A stretch of 64,000 nucleotides of DNA from Gordonia hirsuta DSM 44140 = NBRC 16056 (GTDB lineage: Bacteria; Actinomycetota; Actinomycetes; Mycobacteriales; Mycobacteriaceae), in the NCBI RefSeq assembly GCF_000333015.1, contig NZ_BANT01000016.1, forward strand, positions 1 to 64,000, given 5' to 3'. This document shows positions 1-10,882 of this stretch, piece by piece. The stretch's first letter is position 1; every line of letters begins with the position of its first letter. The position numbers and the translations under genes were made by a program. The notes beneath the pieces are model-generated. The model was given only the letters and a program-made list of their open reading frames with translations, made no database searches and was not told the DNA's origin.

Positions 1-709
1 ACATCGCCCCGATCCCGCCGGCCGCGCCGGCCCCCGGTTCGTCGGCGACCTCGCGGCCGGCGACGTCACGCAACTCCTGCGCCCAACCGGTCAACCGCTC
101 TTCCAGCAGCTCCACCGTCGCCGGATCGGCGCCCTTCTGCGGTGCGAAGACCGCGGCCGCACCACGAGGACCGAGCAGCACATTGTCCACATCGGTGGCC
201 GCGACCAGTTCCACCTCCGACAGGATCCGCACGGCCGCCGCGCAACCTCCCAGGCGCTCGGCGGCGCCGCGGCCTCCGTCGGTGGTCACCGAACCGCCCA
301 GACCCACGACGATGCTGCGGGCTCCGGCCAGCAGTGCCGTCGAGATCAGGTCGCCGAGCCCGGCGCTGGTGGCCGCCAGCGCCGTCTGCGGGGTGCGCGG
401 GGCCGGAACCAGCTGCAGACCGCAGATCTGCGCCACCTCCAGATACGCCACGCCGTCGTGCATCAGCCAGGAGGCCCGGGTCGGCTCGCCCAGCGGGCCG
501 GTGACGCTCTGCGTGCGCACCTCGCCGCCGAACGCCTTCTCCAGCACCATCACGAATCCCGGACCGCCGTCGGACTGCGGCGCCAGGGTCACCACGTCGT
601 CGGGCCGGGCGGCGTGCCAGCCCGCACCGATCGCGGCGGCCGCCTCGACCGCGGTCAACGTTCCCCCGAACGAATCCGGCATCACTGCGATGTTCACCCC
701 GTCGCCCAT
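1..709 (-). CDS. Glycerate kinase, C-terminal part cut off by the window start
   Basis: The predicted product phosphorylates glycerate and feeds it into lower glycolysis. The reading frame starts at an ATG at 709 and runs off the window at base 1, so only about 236 N-terminal residues are seen; family members are usually 360-390 residues. The N-terminus (MPDSFGGTLTA, near residue 10) matches the family's nucleotide-binding start, PDSFKGSLSA-like, and QSDGGPGF and GLGGSVTTDGG further on match the conserved glycine-rich family motifs. The lysine usual in SFKG is replaced by glycine here. It is divergent from the DUF3043 gene. From memory, Rv2205c in M. tuberculosis holds the same position, which supports the call. 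Confidence 0.85.
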   Translation of the reverse strand, partial: MGDGVNIAVMPDSFGGTLTAVEAAAAIGAGWHAARPDDVVTLAPQSDGGPGFVMVLEKAFGGEVRTQSVTGPLGEPTRASWLMHDGVAYLEVAQICGLQLVPAPRTPQTALAATSAGLGDLISTALLAGARSIVVGLGGSVTTDGGRGAAERLGGCAAAVRILSEVELVAATDVDNVLLGPRGAAAVFAPQKGADPATVELLEERLTGWAQELRDVAGREVADEPGAGAAGGIGAM

Positions 710-815
710 GACCGCTGACCTTAGGGCCCGGACCGGTCGATCGCACCGCATATCCGCAGACTCGGTACCTGGACCCTCGCCGGGGCGCCGCCGGTCATGC
801 CCTAAGCTCGGGGGC

Positions 816-1493
816 GTGAAGTTGCCCTGGAAGTCCGGCTCCGATGCCGCCGAAGAAGTCCCCTCGACGAGCACCGACACCGCCGCAGATGCCGCTGCGG
901 AGGCTGCCACGCCTCGCAGTGGTGCGACGACACCGGGCAAGGGTCGCCCCACCCCGAAACGCCGCGATGCTCAGAGTCGCCGGCAGGGGCCCGTCGCCCC
1001 GCCGCCGACCACGCGCGCCGAGGCCCGCGCTCGCCGCAAGGCCGAGAAGGTGACGCTGTCGAAGGAGGAGCGCAAGGAGCTCAAGAACCAGCGCGCGGCG
1101 CAACGGGCGGACCAGCGCGAAAAGATGATGTCCGGCGACGAGAAGTACATGATCGCCCGTGACCGCGGCCCGGTCCGCGCCTATACGCGCGATCTGGTCG
1201 ACTCACGCCGCAATATCGCCGGGCTGTTCATGCCCTTCGCGATCGTGCTGATCGTGGCGATGATGATGCCCAACTTCGCCGTCTACATCAATTTCCTGCT
1301 GCTGATCTTCGTGGTGCTGGTGCTGATCGACTCGGTCATCCTCGGCCGGATGGTGAACAGCCGAGTGCGCGAGCGCTACCCGGATTCGACCGACGGCGGC
1401 TTCCGCCTGGGCCTGTACGCGTTCACCCGCGCCATGCAGCTGCGCATGATGCGCGCACCGCGCCCGCGCGTCTCGCTCGGCGACAAGGTCTGA
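816..1493 (+). CDS. DUF3043 membrane protein
   Basis: A 225-residue protein of unknown function. Residues 1-95 are a charged, Ala/Thr/Lys/Arg-rich cytoplasmic-looking segment ending in a stretch dense in Lys, Glu and Arg. Two adjacent hydrophobic helices follow (about residues 133-175, starting at [15 protein letters not shown]) and then a basic C-terminal tail. I chose the GTG at 816 ([14 protein letters not shown]) because the frame upstream of it overlaps the divergent glycerate kinase and reads as non-coding. The stop lies 7 bases before the cobU-cobT start, so the two may share a transcript. The fold and position match Rv2206-type proteins; the function is not known to me. Confidence 0.8.
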   Translation: MKLPWKSGSDAAEEVPSTSTDTAADAAAEAATPRSGATTPGKGRPTPKRRDAQSRRQGPVAPPPTTRAEARARRKAEKVTLSKEERKELKNQRAAQRADQREKMMSGDEKYMIARDRGPVRAYTRDLVDSRRNIAGLFMPFAIVLIVAMMMPNFAVYINFLLLIFVVLVLIDSVILGRMVNSRVRERYPDSTDGGFRLGLYAFTRAMQLRMMRAPRPRVSLGDKV

Positions 1494-1500
1494 TCGCTTC

Positions 1501-3270
1501 ATGCGCACACTGGTGCTCGGTGGCACCCGGTCGGGAAAATCCGCCAGGGCCGAAGATCTGCTGGCGACGGCGCCGCAGGTGCGCTACCTGGCGACCGGAG
1601 GCGTCCCGAATGCCGGGGCCGATCCGGCATGGGCCGCACGCGTGCTCGCCCACCAGACCCGCCGCGACCAGCGGTATACGACCGTCGAGACCCTGGCCCT
1701 GGCCGCCGAACTGCGCCGCGCCCCGACCGTCCCGACGCTGATCGACGATCTGGGCAACTGGATCACCGGTCTGCTCGACGAGTCCGGCTGGAACCACCAG
1801 ACCGATCTGTCCGAGCCGATCAGCGAGCTGGCCGACGCCGTGCGCGCCTTCGACGGCGACCTGGTGATCGTGAGCCCGGAGACCGGATTGTCGGTGGTCC
1901 CCGGTACCGCGGCCGGCCGCCGCTTCCAGGATTTGCTGGGTGCGGCGAATCTGGCGGTGGCCGCCGCCTGCGACCGGGTCGAGCTGGTGGTCGCCGGGCA
2001 GGTCTTCCGCCCCGATGCGACGACCGCGACCCCGACTTCGGCGACCCCGACTTCGGCAACCCCGGCTCCCCCCGCACCGGCTCCCCCAGCACCGAGTCCC
2101 GCGTCCGAAAGCAACGTCCCTGACACCCGTGCGCCGGACACGGCCGCACCCGAGGCCGTTGCACCAGATATCGCGGCCTCCCCCGTCTCGGGAGGCCGCG
2201 CCGACTTCCCGCTCGACCCGATTGACGCCGAACTCTTCGACACCATCGCACCGCCGGATGAGGACATCGCCGAGCAGACGCGCGGGCATTCACTGAACCT
2301 GACCAAACCGCCGGGTTCGCTCGGGCGGCTGGAGGATCTGGCCGTCTGGATCGCCGCCTGCCAGGGTGTGTGCCCACCGCGGCCGCTGACCGCCCCGCAG
2401 ATCGCCGTCTTCGCCGGTGACCACGGTGTCGCCCGGCAGGGCGTATCGGCCTTCCCCCCCGAGGTGACCGCGCAGATGGTCGCCAACATCGCCGGCGGCG
2501 GTGCGGCGATCAACGTGCTGGCGCGCCGGGCCGGGGCCGGGGTACAGGTGCTGGATCTGTCGGTCGACACCGAGGACACCGATCCGGTCATCGCCCGGTA
2601 CAAGGTCCGGCGCAGCACCGGCGATCTGCGGCGGGGCCAGGCCATGACCCTGGCCGAGGCACGCCGGTCGTTGGCCGCCGGGCGTGCGGTCGCCGATCAA
2701 CTCGTCGACTCCGGCGCCGATCTGCTGATCGCCGGCGAGATGGGGATCGGCAACACCACTCCGGCGGCGGTGCTGACCGGAACGCTCACCGAACAGGAGC
2801 CGGTGGTGGTGGTCGGTCGTGGCACCGGCATCGACGACGCCGGCTGGATCCGCAAGACCGCCGCCGTGCGCGACGGAATGCGCTTCGCCCGGCCCCACCG
2901 CGACGATCCGCTGTCCCTGCTGGCCGCGGTCGCCGGTCCCGACCTGGCGGCGATCACCGGATTCCTGGCCCAGGCGGCGCTGCGCAAGACCCCGGTGATC
3001 CTGGACGGAACCGTCGTCACCTCGGCCGCTCTGGTCGCCGAACTGCTGGCGCCGGGCGCGCGCGCCTGGTGGTGCGCCGGTCACCGGTCCACCGAACCGG
3101 CCCACGGCTTCGCTCTGCTCGAACTCGGTCTGGAGCCGATTCTGGATCTGTCCATGCGACTGGGCGAGGGTTCGGGTGCAGCGGCCGCACTGCCGGTGGT
3201 CACCGGCGCCGTCGACCTGATGAACCAGATGGCCACCTTCGGCGATGCTGGTGTCAGCGGCAGCTCCTGA
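1501..3270 (+). CDS. cobU-cobT: Fused CobU-CobT: adenosylcobinamide kinase/guanylyltransferase plus nicotinate-nucleotide-DMB phosphoribosyltransferase
   Basis: A 589-residue fusion of two steps of nucleotide-loop assembly in cobalamin synthesis. Residues 1-175 are CobU-like: the P-loop GGTRSGKS lies at residues 7-14, and His51 in the HQTRR segment sits where CobU carries the guanylylated histidine. Residues 175-235 are a Thr/Pro/Ala linker containing a perfect 15-bp tandem repeat. From about residue 255 ([17 protein letters not shown]) to the end it is CobT, with [16 protein letters not shown] and the C-terminal [14 protein letters not shown]. Separate CobU (about 175-180 aa) and CobT (about 350 aa) are the usual form. 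It overlaps cobS by 26 bases, so the two are probably coupled. No B12 riboswitch is visible upstream. Confidence 0.93.
   Translation: MRTLVLGGTRSGKSARAEDLLATAPQVRYLATGGVPNAGADPAWAARVLAHQTRRDQRYTTVETLALAAELRRAPTVPTLIDDLGNWITGLLDESGWNHQTDLSEPISELADAVRAFDGDLVIVSPETGLSVVPGTAAGRRFQDLLGAANLAVAAACDRVELVVAGQVFRPDATTATPTSATPTSATPAPPAPAPPAPSPASESNVPDTRAPDTAAPEAVAPDIAASPVSGGRADFPLDPIDAELFDTIAPPDEDIAEQTRGHSLNLTKPPGSLGRLEDLAVWIAACQGVCPPRPLTAPQIAVFAGDHGVARQGVSAFPPEVTAQMVANIAGGGAAINVLARRAGAGVQVLDLSVDTEDTDPVIARYKVRRSTGDLRRGQAMTLAEARRSLAAGRAVADQLVDSGADLLIAGEMGIGNTTPAAVLTGTLTEQEPVVVVGRGTGIDDAGWIRKTAAVRDGMRFARPHRDDPLSLLAAVAGPDLAAITGFLAQAALRKTPVILDGTVVTSAALVAELLAPGARAWWCAGHRSTEPAHGFALLELGLEPILDLSMRLGEGSGAAAALPVVTGAVDLMNQMATFGDAGVSGSS
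2026..2055 (+). repeat. Two perfect 15-bp tandem copies inside the CobU-CobT linker
   Basis: The unit gcgaccccgacttcg occurs twice back to back, with a diverged third copy beginning at 2056. In frame it encodes Ala-Thr-Pro-Thr-Ser twice and leads into a Pro/Ala-rich stretch. It lengthens the flexible linker between the two catalytic domains and keeps the reading frame, since the period is a multiple of three. Confidence 0.85.
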
Positions 3271-4114
3271 CCCCGGGCCGCCGGCCGGCCGGTCCCGCTT
3301 CACCGCGCCGATGCGGTCGGTGTGGGTGGCCACGGCCTGGCTCACAGTGCTGCCGGTCCCCCAGCCGAGTGCCGCGCCCGACCGGCGCATCGGTGCTCAC
3401 GTCATCTCCGCGGTCCCGGTGATCGGAGTCCTGCTCGGGTCGGCCGCCGCCGCACTCGCCTTCGGCCTGCACCACACCGCACTGCCGGCCGCACTGATCG
3501 GCGCCCTCATCGTGGCCTTCGATGCCGTGGCGACCCGCGGCATGCACCTGGACGGGCTCGCCGACACCGCCGACGGTCTGGGCTGCTACGGCGATCCCGA
3601 ACGCACCCGGGCGGTGATGCGCAGCGGTGACGTCGGACCGTTCGGGGCGGCGGCGATGACGATGGTGCTGCTCCTGCAGACCCTGGCGATCGGCGCCCTG
3701 GTCGACCAGCACCGCTGGACCGCGATCGTCTTCGCCGTCTTCCTCGGCCGGGTCTCGGTGGTGATCGCCTGCCGCCGCGGGCTCGGCCCGGCCAACGCCG
3801 ACGGCTTCGGCGCCCTGGTATCGGGGACCCAGCGGTGGTCGATCCTGGTGTGGCTGCTGGTCTCGGTGGCCGCCGCGCTCGGCGCCGGAGCCGTCGATCC
3901 CGGCCCAGGCGATCCGGTGCCGGGCGACTCGATCTGGACCGGTGCCGGCTTGTCGGCGGCGCTGCCGGCGCTGACCGCAGTGGTCGTCGTCGCGGTGGCC
4001 GTCTACCTGTTCACCCGGCACTGTGCGCGCCGGATGGGCGGCACCTCCGGCGATGTACTGGGCGCGACCCTGGAGCTGAGCACCACGATCGCCCTGGTCG
4101 TTCTGCTCTGGTGA
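3245..4114 (+). CDS. cobS: Adenosylcobinamide-GDP ribazoletransferase (cobalamin synthase)
   Basis: A membrane enzyme that joins alpha-ribazole to adenosylcobinamide-GDP to finish cobalamin. About 289 residues with six or so hydrophobic segments. Family landmarks are WLTVLPVP near the N-terminus, the acidic metal-binding stretch [14 protein letters not shown] (about residues 100-113), the RSGDVGPFG motif and, near the end, [13 protein letters not shown]. The ATG at 3245 overlaps the end of cobU-cobT; an in-frame ATG at 3311 ([10 protein letters not shown]) is an alternative that would avoid the overlap and fits the usual family start slightly better. It converges on ilvE across a GC-rich 38-base gap. 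Confidence 0.93.
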   Translation: MLVSAAAPDPGPPAGRSRFTAPMRSVWVATAWLTVLPVPQPSAAPDRRIGAHVISAVPVIGVLLGSAAAALAFGLHHTALPAALIGALIVAFDAVATRGMHLDGLADTADGLGCYGDPERTRAVMRSGDVGPFGAAAMTMVLLLQTLAIGALVDQHRWTAIVFAVFLGRVSVVIACRRGLGPANADGFGALVSGTQRWSILVWLLVSVAAALGAGAVDPGPGDPVPGDSIWTGAGLSAALPALTAVVVVAVAVYLFTRHCARRMGGTSGDVLGATLELSTTIALVVLLW

Positions 4115-4152
4115 GCCGGGCCGGGCCGGGCCGCGGCCGCCGGCGCCCGGGT

Positions 4153-5253
4153 CTACGGGTGCAGCGTCGTCATCCAGCCGTGCGGATCGGCGACGGTCCC
4201 GCGCTGCAGGCCGGTCAGCGTATCGCGCAGAATCTGGGTCACCGGGCCGGTGGAGCCGTCGCCGATCAGATAGTCCTCGTCGGCACCCTTGACCCGGCCG
4301 ACGGGCGTGATGACCGCGGCGGTACCGCACGCGAAGACCTCGGTGATGGTGCCGTCTGCCACGCCTTGCCGGAGTTCGTCGGTGGAGATCTTGCGTTCGC
4401 TGACCCGGTAGCCGGCATCGGCGGCCAGGGTCAGCAGCGAATCACGGGTGATGCCCGGCAGGAGCGATCCCGACAGCTCGGGGGTCACGATTTGGGCCTC
4501 GGCACCGCTGCCGAGCACGAAGAACAGATTCATCCCGCCCATCTCTTCGATGTAGCGGCGCTCGATGGCGTCGAGCCACACCACCTGATCGCAGCCCTGT
4601 TCGGCGGCCTGTGCCTGGGCCAGCAGCGATGCGGCGTAGTTGCCGCCGAACTTGGCCGCCCCCGTGCCTCCCGGAGAGGCACGGACGTACTCGGTGCACA
4701 GGTAGACGCTCACCGGCTTCACCCCGCCGGAGAAGTAGGCGCCGGCCGGAGACGCGATGACGATGAAGCGGTACTGGTCGGCCGGACGCACACCCAGGCT
4801 CGGTTCGGTGGCGAACATGAACGGCCGCAGGTACAGCGATTCCTCACCGCCGGCCTCCGGGACCCACCCGTGATCGACTGACAGCAGCGCGCGCAGCGCC
4901 TCGACGAAGTCGTCGACCGGCAGCGGCGGCATCGCCAGCCGCTCGGCCGAGACCACGAAGCGTTCGGCGTTGGCGGATGGGCGGAAGGCCGCGATGGAGC
5001 CATCGGGCTGCCGGTAGGCCTTGAGGCCCTCGAAGATCTCCTGGGCGTAATGCAGCACCATCGCCGCCGGATCCAGCGCGATCGGGCCGTACGGGGTGAC
5101 CCGGGCTCGATGCCAGCCGCGGTCACGGTCGTAGTCGATCGAGACCATGTGATCGGTGAAGTGGTTACCGAAACCCGGCGCCTGCAGGATCTCGGCGCGA
5201 CGGCCCTCCGAGACGGGATGCGGGTGGTCGGTCTGCGCGAACTCCAGGGTCAT
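4153..5253 (-). CDS. ilvE: Branched-chain amino acid aminotransferase
   Basis: A PLP enzyme that performs the last transamination in leucine, isoleucine and valine synthesis, and the first step in their breakdown. The 366-residue length is normal for the class IV fold. The Schiff-base lysine is Lys201 in [12 protein letters not shown]. Other family signatures are [15 protein letters not shown] (about residues 68-81), [11 protein letters not shown] and the phosphate-binding [12 protein letters not shown] near residue 305. The ATG at 5253 gives [11 protein letters not shown], as in mycobacterial IlvE. gcvT lies 55 bases upstream on the same strand. Confidence 0.95.
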   Translation of the reverse strand: MTLEFAQTDHPHPVSEGRRAEILQAPGFGNHFTDHMVSIDYDRDRGWHRARVTPYGPIALDPAAMVLHYAQEIFEGLKAYRQPDGSIAAFRPSANAERFVVSAERLAMPPLPVDDFVEALRALLSVDHGWVPEAGGEESLYLRPFMFATEPSLGVRPADQYRFIVIASPAGAYFSGGVKPVSVYLCTEYVRASPGGTGAAKFGGNYAASLLAQAQAAEQGCDQVVWLDAIERRYIEEMGGMNLFFVLGSGAEAQIVTPELSGSLLPGITRDSLLTLAADAGYRVSERKISTDELRQGVADGTITEVFACGTAAVITPVGRVKGADEDYLIGDGSTGPVTQILRDTLTGLQRGTVADPHGWMTTLHP

Positions 5254-5308
5254 TGCACCAGAATACCGTCGAGCCTCAAGCGAATTTCCGCACCGTCTGC
5301 CGTCACCC

Positions 5309-6418
5309 TCAGACGCGACTCTCCACGAACGGCGGATTGGTGACGATGCAGGTGACCGGGCGCCCGCGCACGTCGACGACCACCTCGTCGCCGGGGTTGA
5401 GTCCGGCCAGGGTGTCGACGAAAGCCAGAGCGATACCGGCCTTGAGGGTGGGCGAGAAGGTCCCGGAGGTGCACTCGCCGATCACCTCGCCGCCCGGGGT
5501 CAAGTGCACAGTGCAGCCGGCGCGCAGGATGCCCCGCCCCGTCGCCTTGAGTCCGATGAGGCGCCGGGCCGGTCCGGACTCCCGCTCTGCCAGCAGCGCC
5601 TCCCGGCCGAAGAAGGAGGGCTTGGCCCAGCCGACAGCCCAGGAACTGCGCGCCTGCACCGGCGTGATGTCTTCGGACAGTTCGTGGCCGTGCAGCGCAT
5701 ATCCCATCTCGGTGCGCAGCGTGTCGCGCGCCCCGAGCCCGGCCGGCAGGCCGCCGCGCTCGGTCACCTCCTCGAACAGCGCATCCCAGACCGGTCCGGC
5801 GTCGGCCCAGCGGGGCAGCACCTCGTAGCCGCGCTCCCCGGTGTAACCGCTGCGGCAGATCCGCACCGGGTAGTCCACCCCGTCCAGGGCCAGCTGCGCG
5901 TCGGTGAACGCCATGTACTCCATCTCGGCGGGCAATCCGAGCGCCTGTAGCACCTCCGCTGACTGCGGACCCTGGACGGCGAAGACGGCGTAGTCACGGT
6001 GCTGGTCGATAACCTCGACGCCGTCGGGGGCGGCCTCCGCCAGCGCCGCGACCACCGCGGCGGTGTTGGCGGCATTGGGCACCAGGAACACCTCCTCCTG
6101 GCTGACCAGATACGCCAGCAGGTCGTCGACCACGCCGCCGCGCTCGTTGCAGCACAGGGTGTACTGTGCCTTGCCCGGCTCGATCCGGGTCAGGTCGTTG
6201 GTCAGGGTGTCGTTGACCAGTCCGGCCGCACCGGCGCCGGCGATCAGCGCCTTACCCAGGTGGCTGACGTCGAAGATCCCGACGGTCTCGCGGACCGCCT
6301 GGTGCTCGGCACCGGTCCCCGAGTACGAGACGGGCATGTTCCAGCCGCCGAATTCGGCGAAGGTGGCGCCCAGGGCGGTGTGGCGGTCGGCGATCGGTCC
6401 GGCGAGCAGTTCGGTCAT
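5309..6418 (-). CDS. gcvT: Glycine cleavage system T protein (aminomethyltransferase)
   Basis: It transfers the methylene group from the aminomethyl-lipoyl H protein to tetrahydrofolate, releasing ammonia. 369 residues from the ATG at 6418 ([13 protein letters not shown]); a GTG three codons upstream at 6427 is an alternative. The N-terminus has the family's [10 protein letters not shown] and [13 protein letters not shown] segments, the middle has [13 protein letters not shown], and the C-terminal beta-barrel domain carries [12 protein letters not shown]-like and [21 protein letters not shown] stretches. The other glycine-cleavage genes are not nearby, which is usual in this order. It shares its upstream region with the divergent pepA. 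Confidence 0.95.
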   Translation of the reverse strand: MTELLAGPIADRHTALGATFAEFGGWNMPVSYSGTGAEHQAVRETVGIFDVSHLGKALIAGAGAAGLVNDTLTNDLTRIEPGKAQYTLCCNERGGVVDDLLAYLVSQEEVFLVPNAANTAAVVAALAEAAPDGVEVIDQHRDYAVFAVQGPQSAEVLQALGLPAEMEYMAFTDAQLALDGVDYPVRICRSGYTGERGYEVLPRWADAGPVWDALFEEVTERGGLPAGLGARDTLRTEMGYALHGHELSEDITPVQARSSWAVGWAKPSFFGREALLAERESGPARRLIGLKATGRGILRAGCTVHLTPGGEVIGECTSGTFSPTLKAGIALAFVDTLAGLNPGDEVVVDVRGRPVTCIVTNPPFVESRV

Positions 6419-6480
6419 GGTCCTCACCGTATCGCGCCGGGCGCGCCGCAGCCGCCCGGCCTGTGGCAGAGTGGATCGGC

Positions 6481-8058
6481 GTGAGCAGCAACGACATCAT
6501 CGCCCCCTCCACCGGCCTGCGGGACCGGAGCGGCCGGGGCCCGCGCATGGATCTGACCACCTCGTTGAGCAAGTCCGACGACGTCCTGGTGATCGGGTTG
6601 ATCGCCCCCGACGACGCCGACGAGACGAACCCGGACGCGGCGGCCGGCGATGCGGAACCCACGCTGCTGCTCACCGAAGATCTGTTCGACGACGAGACCG
6701 CCGAGAGTCTGGCCGCTGCGCTGCGTGCCACCCGGGCCAGCGGCGCCAAGGGTGAGGTCAGCTCGGTGCCGGCCCCCGCGGGTCTGCCGGTCCGCCTCGT
6801 GGTGGCGGTCGGCCTGGGTTCGGTCGCCGACGCCGAGGACCCCGAGAACATCCGGCAGGCCGCCGGCGGCGCGGTGCGTACCCTCGACGGTGCCGGCGAT
6901 GTGGTCTCGACCCTGTCGGCAGCTGCACTGGGCCCGGCCGCCGAAGGGTTCTACCTGGGCGCCTACCGCTTCGACGACTTCCGTTCGGACAAGTCGCGGT
7001 CGGAGAAGCAGCCGCCCCGGCAGATCTCCCTGCTGGTGCCGCAGAAGAACAAGCAGACCAAGGCTGAGCTCGAGCACGCCGTCGCCGTCGCCGACGCGGT
7101 GGCGCTGGCCCGCGACTTCGTCAACACCCCGCCGAGTCACCTGTTCCCCGGCGAGTTCGCCGACCGCGCCAAGCGAGTGGGCGCCGCAGCCGGGCTGAAG
7201 GTCGAGATCCTCGACGAGCAGGCTCTGGCCGACGGCGGATACGGCGGCATCCTCGGCGTGGGCCAGGGCAGTTCGCGGCCGCCGCGACTGGTCCGGCTGA
7301 CCTATGCGCCGGCCAACGCCACCAAGAAGGTCGCACTGGTCGGCAAGGGCGTCACCTTCGACACCGGCGGCATCTCGATCAAGCCCGCGGCGAACATGGA
7401 CCAGATGACCTCAGACATGGGCGGAGCGGCCGCGGTGATCGCCACCGTCGTCGCCGCTGCCGAGCTCGGCCTGGACGTGGCCGTGACCGCGACCGTCCCG
7501 ATGGCCGAGAACATGCCGTCGAGCACCGCCCAGCGCCCCGGCGACGTGCTGACCCAGTACGGCGGCACCACTGTGGAGGTGCTCAACACCGACGCCGAGG
7601 GCCGGCTGATCCTGGCCGACGCGATCGTGCGGGCCTGCGAAGACGAGCCGGACTACCTGATCGACACCGCCACCCTCACCGGTGCGCAGATGGTCGCTCT
7701 GGGCACCCGGACCCCCGGCGTGCTGGGCACGGACGAGTTCCGCGACCGCGTCGCGGCCATCTCGCAGGCCGTCGGGGAGAACGGCTGGCCCATGCCGATG
7801 CCTGCCGAGCTGCGCGCCGACCTCAAATCCCGGGTCGCCGATCTGGCCAATGTCACCAACCATCGCTGGGGCGGAATGCTCTCGGCCGCGATGTTCCTGC
7901 GCGAGTTCGTCGGCGACGACATCGGCTGGGCACACCTGGATGTGGCCGGTCCGGCTTTCAACAGCGGCGGCCCGTTCGGCTACACCGGCAAGGGCGGCAC
8001 CGGAGTTCCGGTCCGCACCCTGATCGCGGTCCTGGAGGACATCGCCGAACAGGGTTGA
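6481..8058 (+). CDS. pepA: Leucyl aminopeptidase, M17 family
   Basis: A cytosolic, two-metal, hexameric exopeptidase that removes N-terminal residues from peptides. 525 residues from the GTG at 6481 ([12 protein letters not shown]); the ATG at 6547 ([13 protein letters not shown]) is also possible. The N-terminal regulatory domain covers roughly residues 20-190. The catalytic domain has the metal-binding [17 protein letters not shown], with the active lysine in GKG, and the M17 signature [13 protein letters not shown] near residue 362. The C-terminal stretch [16 protein letters not shown] is also typical. It lies divergent from gcvT and upstream of the lipoyl acyltransferase, as in M. tuberculosis (pepB/Rv2213). 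Confidence 0.94.
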   Translation: MSSNDIIAPSTGLRDRSGRGPRMDLTTSLSKSDDVLVIGLIAPDDADETNPDAAAGDAEPTLLLTEDLFDDETAESLAAALRATRASGAKGEVSSVPAPAGLPVRLVVAVGLGSVADAEDPENIRQAAGGAVRTLDGAGDVVSTLSAAALGPAAEGFYLGAYRFDDFRSDKSRSEKQPPRQISLLVPQKNKQTKAELEHAVAVADAVALARDFVNTPPSHLFPGEFADRAKRVGAAAGLKVEILDEQALADGGYGGILGVGQGSSRPPRLVRLTYAPANATKKVALVGKGVTFDTGGISIKPAANMDQMTSDMGGAAAVIATVVAAAELGLDVAVTATVPMAENMPSSTAQRPGDVLTQYGGTTVEVLNTDAEGRLILADAIVRACEDEPDYLIDTATLTGAQMVALGTRTPGVLGTDEFRDRVAAISQAVGENGWPMPMPAELRADLKSRVADLANVTNHRWGGMLSAAMFLREFVGDDIGWAHLDVAGPAFNSGGPFGYTGKGGTGVPVRTLIAVLEDIAEQG

Positions 8059-8197
8059 GAATGTACTCGCCGGTAAGCCGTGAGACCTCTGATCGGTCGC
8101 GCCGGAGAGGGTAGGGTTTTACCGGAACGTCGGTCGAGCCGAGCGAACCTCGCGGCGACCGGCACAGCGCACGATGAGAACAGGGAGCACTACGCAA

Positions 8198-9958
8198 ATG
8201 GCCTTCTCCGTCGAGATGCCCGCACTGGGTGAAAGCGTCACCGAAGGGACCGTCACCCAGTGGCTCAAGAGCGAAGGTGACACCGTCACCGCCGACGAGC
8301 CGTTGCTGGAGGTCTCCACAGACAAGGTCGACACCGAGATTCCGGCCCCGACCAGCGGTGTCCTGCTGAAGATCGTTGCGCAGGAAGACGATGTCGTCGA
8401 GGTCGGTGGACAGCTCGCCCTGATCGGCGACGCCGACGAGTCCACCGGTGAGCAGGACTCCGGGCAGACGACTCCGCCGGCCGAAGTCGCCGAGGTCGAG
8501 GAACAGGCACAGACCTCGCCGGCCGCCGAGGACGGCGAAGCCCCGGCAGCCCCGGCGCCGGCAGCCGAGTCGACCGGTCCGGCGCAGGGCAACTCGGTGA
8601 CCATGCCCGAGCTGGGCGAGTCGGTCACCGAGGGAACGGTCACCAACTGGCTCAAGCAGGTCGGTGACACCGTCGCCGTGGACGAGCCGCTGGTGGAGAT
8701 CTCCACCGACAAGGTCGATACCGAGATCCCCTCGCCGTTCGCCGGTGTGCTCCTGGAGATCGTCGCCGACACCGACGACGTGGTCGCCGTCGGTGGCGAC
8801 CTGGCCGTGATCGGCGAGCCCGGTGCCTCCGGTGCCCCGGATCCGGCTCCAGCCGCTCCCGCACAAGCTGCTCCCGAGCCCGCGGCAGCACCCGAGCCCG
8901 CCGCCCCGGCACCGACTCCCGCTCCCGCGTCTACTCCCGCCCCGGCGCCGACTCCTGCTCCGGCGGCAGCCGCACCGTCGACCCCGGCTCCCGAGCCGAC
9001 CGATATGCAGTCGACTCCGTACGTGACCCCGCTGGTGCGCAAGCTGGCTGCGGAGAACAACATCGATCTGTCCACGGTGACCGGTACCGGTGTGGGCGGA
9101 CGCATCCGCAAACAGGATGTGCTGGCAGCCGCCGAGGCCGCCAAGGCCCCGGCACCGGCCACTCCGGCCGCCGCACCGGCACCGGCCGTCTCGGCACCGG
9201 CCGCTGCGGCATCGGCCAGCCCGGAACTGGCGGCCCTGATCGGCACCACCCAGAAGATCAACCGGATCCGGCAGATCACCGCGGCCAAGACCCGCGAATC
9301 GCTGGCCACCACGGCGCAGCTGACCCAGGTGCACGAGGTCGACATGACCAAGATCGCCGGGCTGCGCCGACGGGCGAAGGCCTCGTTCCAGGCCGCCGAG
9401 GGCGTCAACCTGACGTACCTGCCGTTCTACGCCAAGGCCGTGGTCGAGGCCCTCAAGGCGCATCCGAACATCAACGCTTCCCTCGACGAGGCCAAGAAGG
9501 AGATCACCTACCACGGCACCGTGAACCTGGGTATCGCCGTGGACACCGAACAGGGGCTGCTCTCCCCGGTGATCCACAACGCCGACGATCTGTCGCTGGC
9601 CGGTCTGGCCCGGGCGATCGCCGACATCGCCGCGCGTGCCCGCTCCGGGGACCTCAAGCCCGACGAGCTGGCCGGTGGCACGTTCACCATCACCAACATC
9701 GGCAGCGCCGGTGCACTGTTCGACACCCCCATCCTGGTGCCGCCGCAGGCGGCGATGCTGGCCACCGGTGTCATCGTCAAGCGTCCGGTGGTGCTCACCG
9801 CCGACGACGGCACCGAGTCGATCGCGGCGCGGTCGATGGCCTTCCTGCCGATGACCTACGACCACCGTCTGATCGACGGCGCCGACGCCGGCCGGTTCCT
9901 CACCACCGTGCGGCAGCGTCTGGAGGGCGGCGAGTTCGCCGCCGATCTGGGACTGTGA
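8198..9958 (+). CDS. dlaT: Dihydrolipoamide acyltransferase with two lipoyl domains (E2 of PDH/2-oxo acid dehydrogenases)
   Basis: The E2 core that carries acyl groups on lipoyl arms. 586 residues from the ATG at 8198 ([13 protein letters not shown]), with gggag about 12 bases upstream; an in-frame ATG at 8174 is less likely. It has two lipoyl domains with modifiable Lys43 and Lys172, both in TDKVDTEIP. They are separated by Ala/Pro/Glu linkers from a peripheral-subunit-binding domain (about residues 270-310, [16 protein letters not shown]). The C-terminal catalytic domain ends in [14 protein letters not shown], whose His556 is the acyltransfer histidine. In mycobacteria this protein (annotated sucB or dlaT) serves pyruvate dehydrogenase and a peroxynitrite reductase with AhpE homologues. 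lipB and lipA, which lipoylate it, lie just downstream. Confidence 0.95.
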   Translation: MAFSVEMPALGESVTEGTVTQWLKSEGDTVTADEPLLEVSTDKVDTEIPAPTSGVLLKIVAQEDDVVEVGGQLALIGDADESTGEQDSGQTTPPAEVAEVEEQAQTSPAAEDGEAPAAPAPAAESTGPAQGNSVTMPELGESVTEGTVTNWLKQVGDTVAVDEPLVEISTDKVDTEIPSPFAGVLLEIVADTDDVVAVGGDLAVIGEPGASGAPDPAPAAPAQAAPEPAAAPEPAAPAPTPAPASTPAPAPTPAPAAAAPSTPAPEPTDMQSTPYVTPLVRKLAAENNIDLSTVTGTGVGGRIRKQDVLAAAEAAKAPAPATPAAAPAPAVSAPAAAASASPELAALIGTTQKINRIRQITAAKTRESLATTAQLTQVHEVDMTKIAGLRRRAKASFQAAEGVNLTYLPFYAKAVVEALKAHPNINASLDEAKKEITYHGTVNLGIAVDTEQGLLSPVIHNADDLSLAGLARAIADIAARARSGDLKPDELAGGTFTITNIGSAGALFDTPILVPPQAAMLATGVIVKRPVVLTADDGTESIAARSMAFLPMTYDHRLIDGADAGRFLTTVRQRLEGGEFAADLGL

Positions 9959-10000
9959 CCGTGCGGCAGCCGGCCCGGCGATAACCGAACGGATCCCCAC

Positions 10001-10882
10001 ATGCGTATCGCGATCGCGGGCAGTCACGGGTTGATCGGCTCGGCTCTGGCCGAGTCGCTGACCAGATCCGGTAACGAGGTGGTGCGCCTGGTCCGCGAAC
10101 CCGTCACCGGCCAGGACCAGATCCGGTGGGATCCGGAGACCTTCGGGATCCCACCGGGAGCCCTGCGCGGGGTGGACGCGGTGATCGGGCTGGGGGGAAA
10201 GAACCTGGGCAACGGCCGCTGGAGTGGATCGTTCAAACAGCAGTTGCGCGATTCGCGTATCCCGCCCACCACGGTGCTGGCCGAGGCGGTGCATGAGGCC
10301 CAGATTCCGGTCTTCATCAACGCCAGCGCCACCGGCTACTACGGTGACACCGGCGATGAGGTGGCCACCGAGACCACTCCCCCAGGCGAGGGATTCCTGG
10401 CCGAGCTGACCACCGACTGGGAGGCGGCGACCATCCCCGCCCAGCAGGCGCGGATCGTGCGCCTGCGCACCGCTCCGGTGCTGGCCCGCAGGGGCGGCCT
10501 GCTGGGCCGGCTGCGTCCGCTCTACCGCCTGGGGCTGGGTGGCCCGATCGGCGACGGCCAGCAGTTCTTCTCCTGGATCTCGCTGCCCGACGCGGTCGGG
10601 GCGATCGAGCATGCTCTGCACGACGATCTGATCAACGGGCCGATGAATCTGTCGGCACCGCAGCAGGTCCGCTACGGCGACTTCAGCGAACAACTGGCCC
10701 GCCAACTGCATCGGCCCTCGCTGCTGCGTGTCCCGGCGGCCCTGGCCCGGCTGGTCGCCGGCGAGCTGGTCGACGGTCTGGTGCTGACCTCCTCGCGGGT
10801 GGAACCGGCGGTCCTGACCTCCCGCGGCTATGTCTTCGAACACCCCACCCTGGCAGCCGCGCTCGAATACGCCGATGCGTAA
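10001..10882 (+). CDS. TIGR01777 family epimerase (SDR superfamily)
   Basis: An NAD(P)-binding Rossmann protein of 293 residues, annotated in this family as a sugar nucleotide epimerase-like protein; its substrate is unknown. The dinucleotide motif is [15 protein letters not shown] at residues 6-20. The catalytic-type tyrosine lies in [14 protein letters not shown] near residue 112. The C-terminus from about residue 240 ([19 protein letters not shown]) is the DUF1731-like tail that marks the family. Its last codons overlap the lipB start by 8 bases, so the two are probably translationally coupled. From memory, Rv2216 is in the same place. Confidence 0.88.
   Translation: MRIAIAGSHGLIGSALAESLTRSGNEVVRLVREPVTGQDQIRWDPETFGIPPGALRGVDAVIGLGGKNLGNGRWSGSFKQQLRDSRIPPTTVLAEAVHEAQIPVFINASATGYYGDTGDEVATETTPPGEGFLAELTTDWEAATIPAQQARIVRLRTAPVLARRGGLLGRLRPLYRLGLGGPIGDGQQFFSWISLPDAVGAIEHALHDDLINGPMNLSAPQQVRYGDFSEQLARQLHRPSLLRVPAALARLVAGELVDGLVLTSSRVEPAVLTSRGYVFEHPTLAAALEYADA

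Noticed and set aside
1494-1500. Cobalamin riboswitch before cobU-cobT
   Set aside because: Only seven bases separate it from the DUF3043 stop and no B12-box sequence is visible there or upstream.
7958-10843. A minus-strand open frame of about 960 codons antisense to the lipoyl acyltransferase and epimerase genes
   Set aside because: It mirrors two well-supported genes, has no family resemblance and a strongly Arg/Gly/Gln-biased composition; it is a high-GC shadow.
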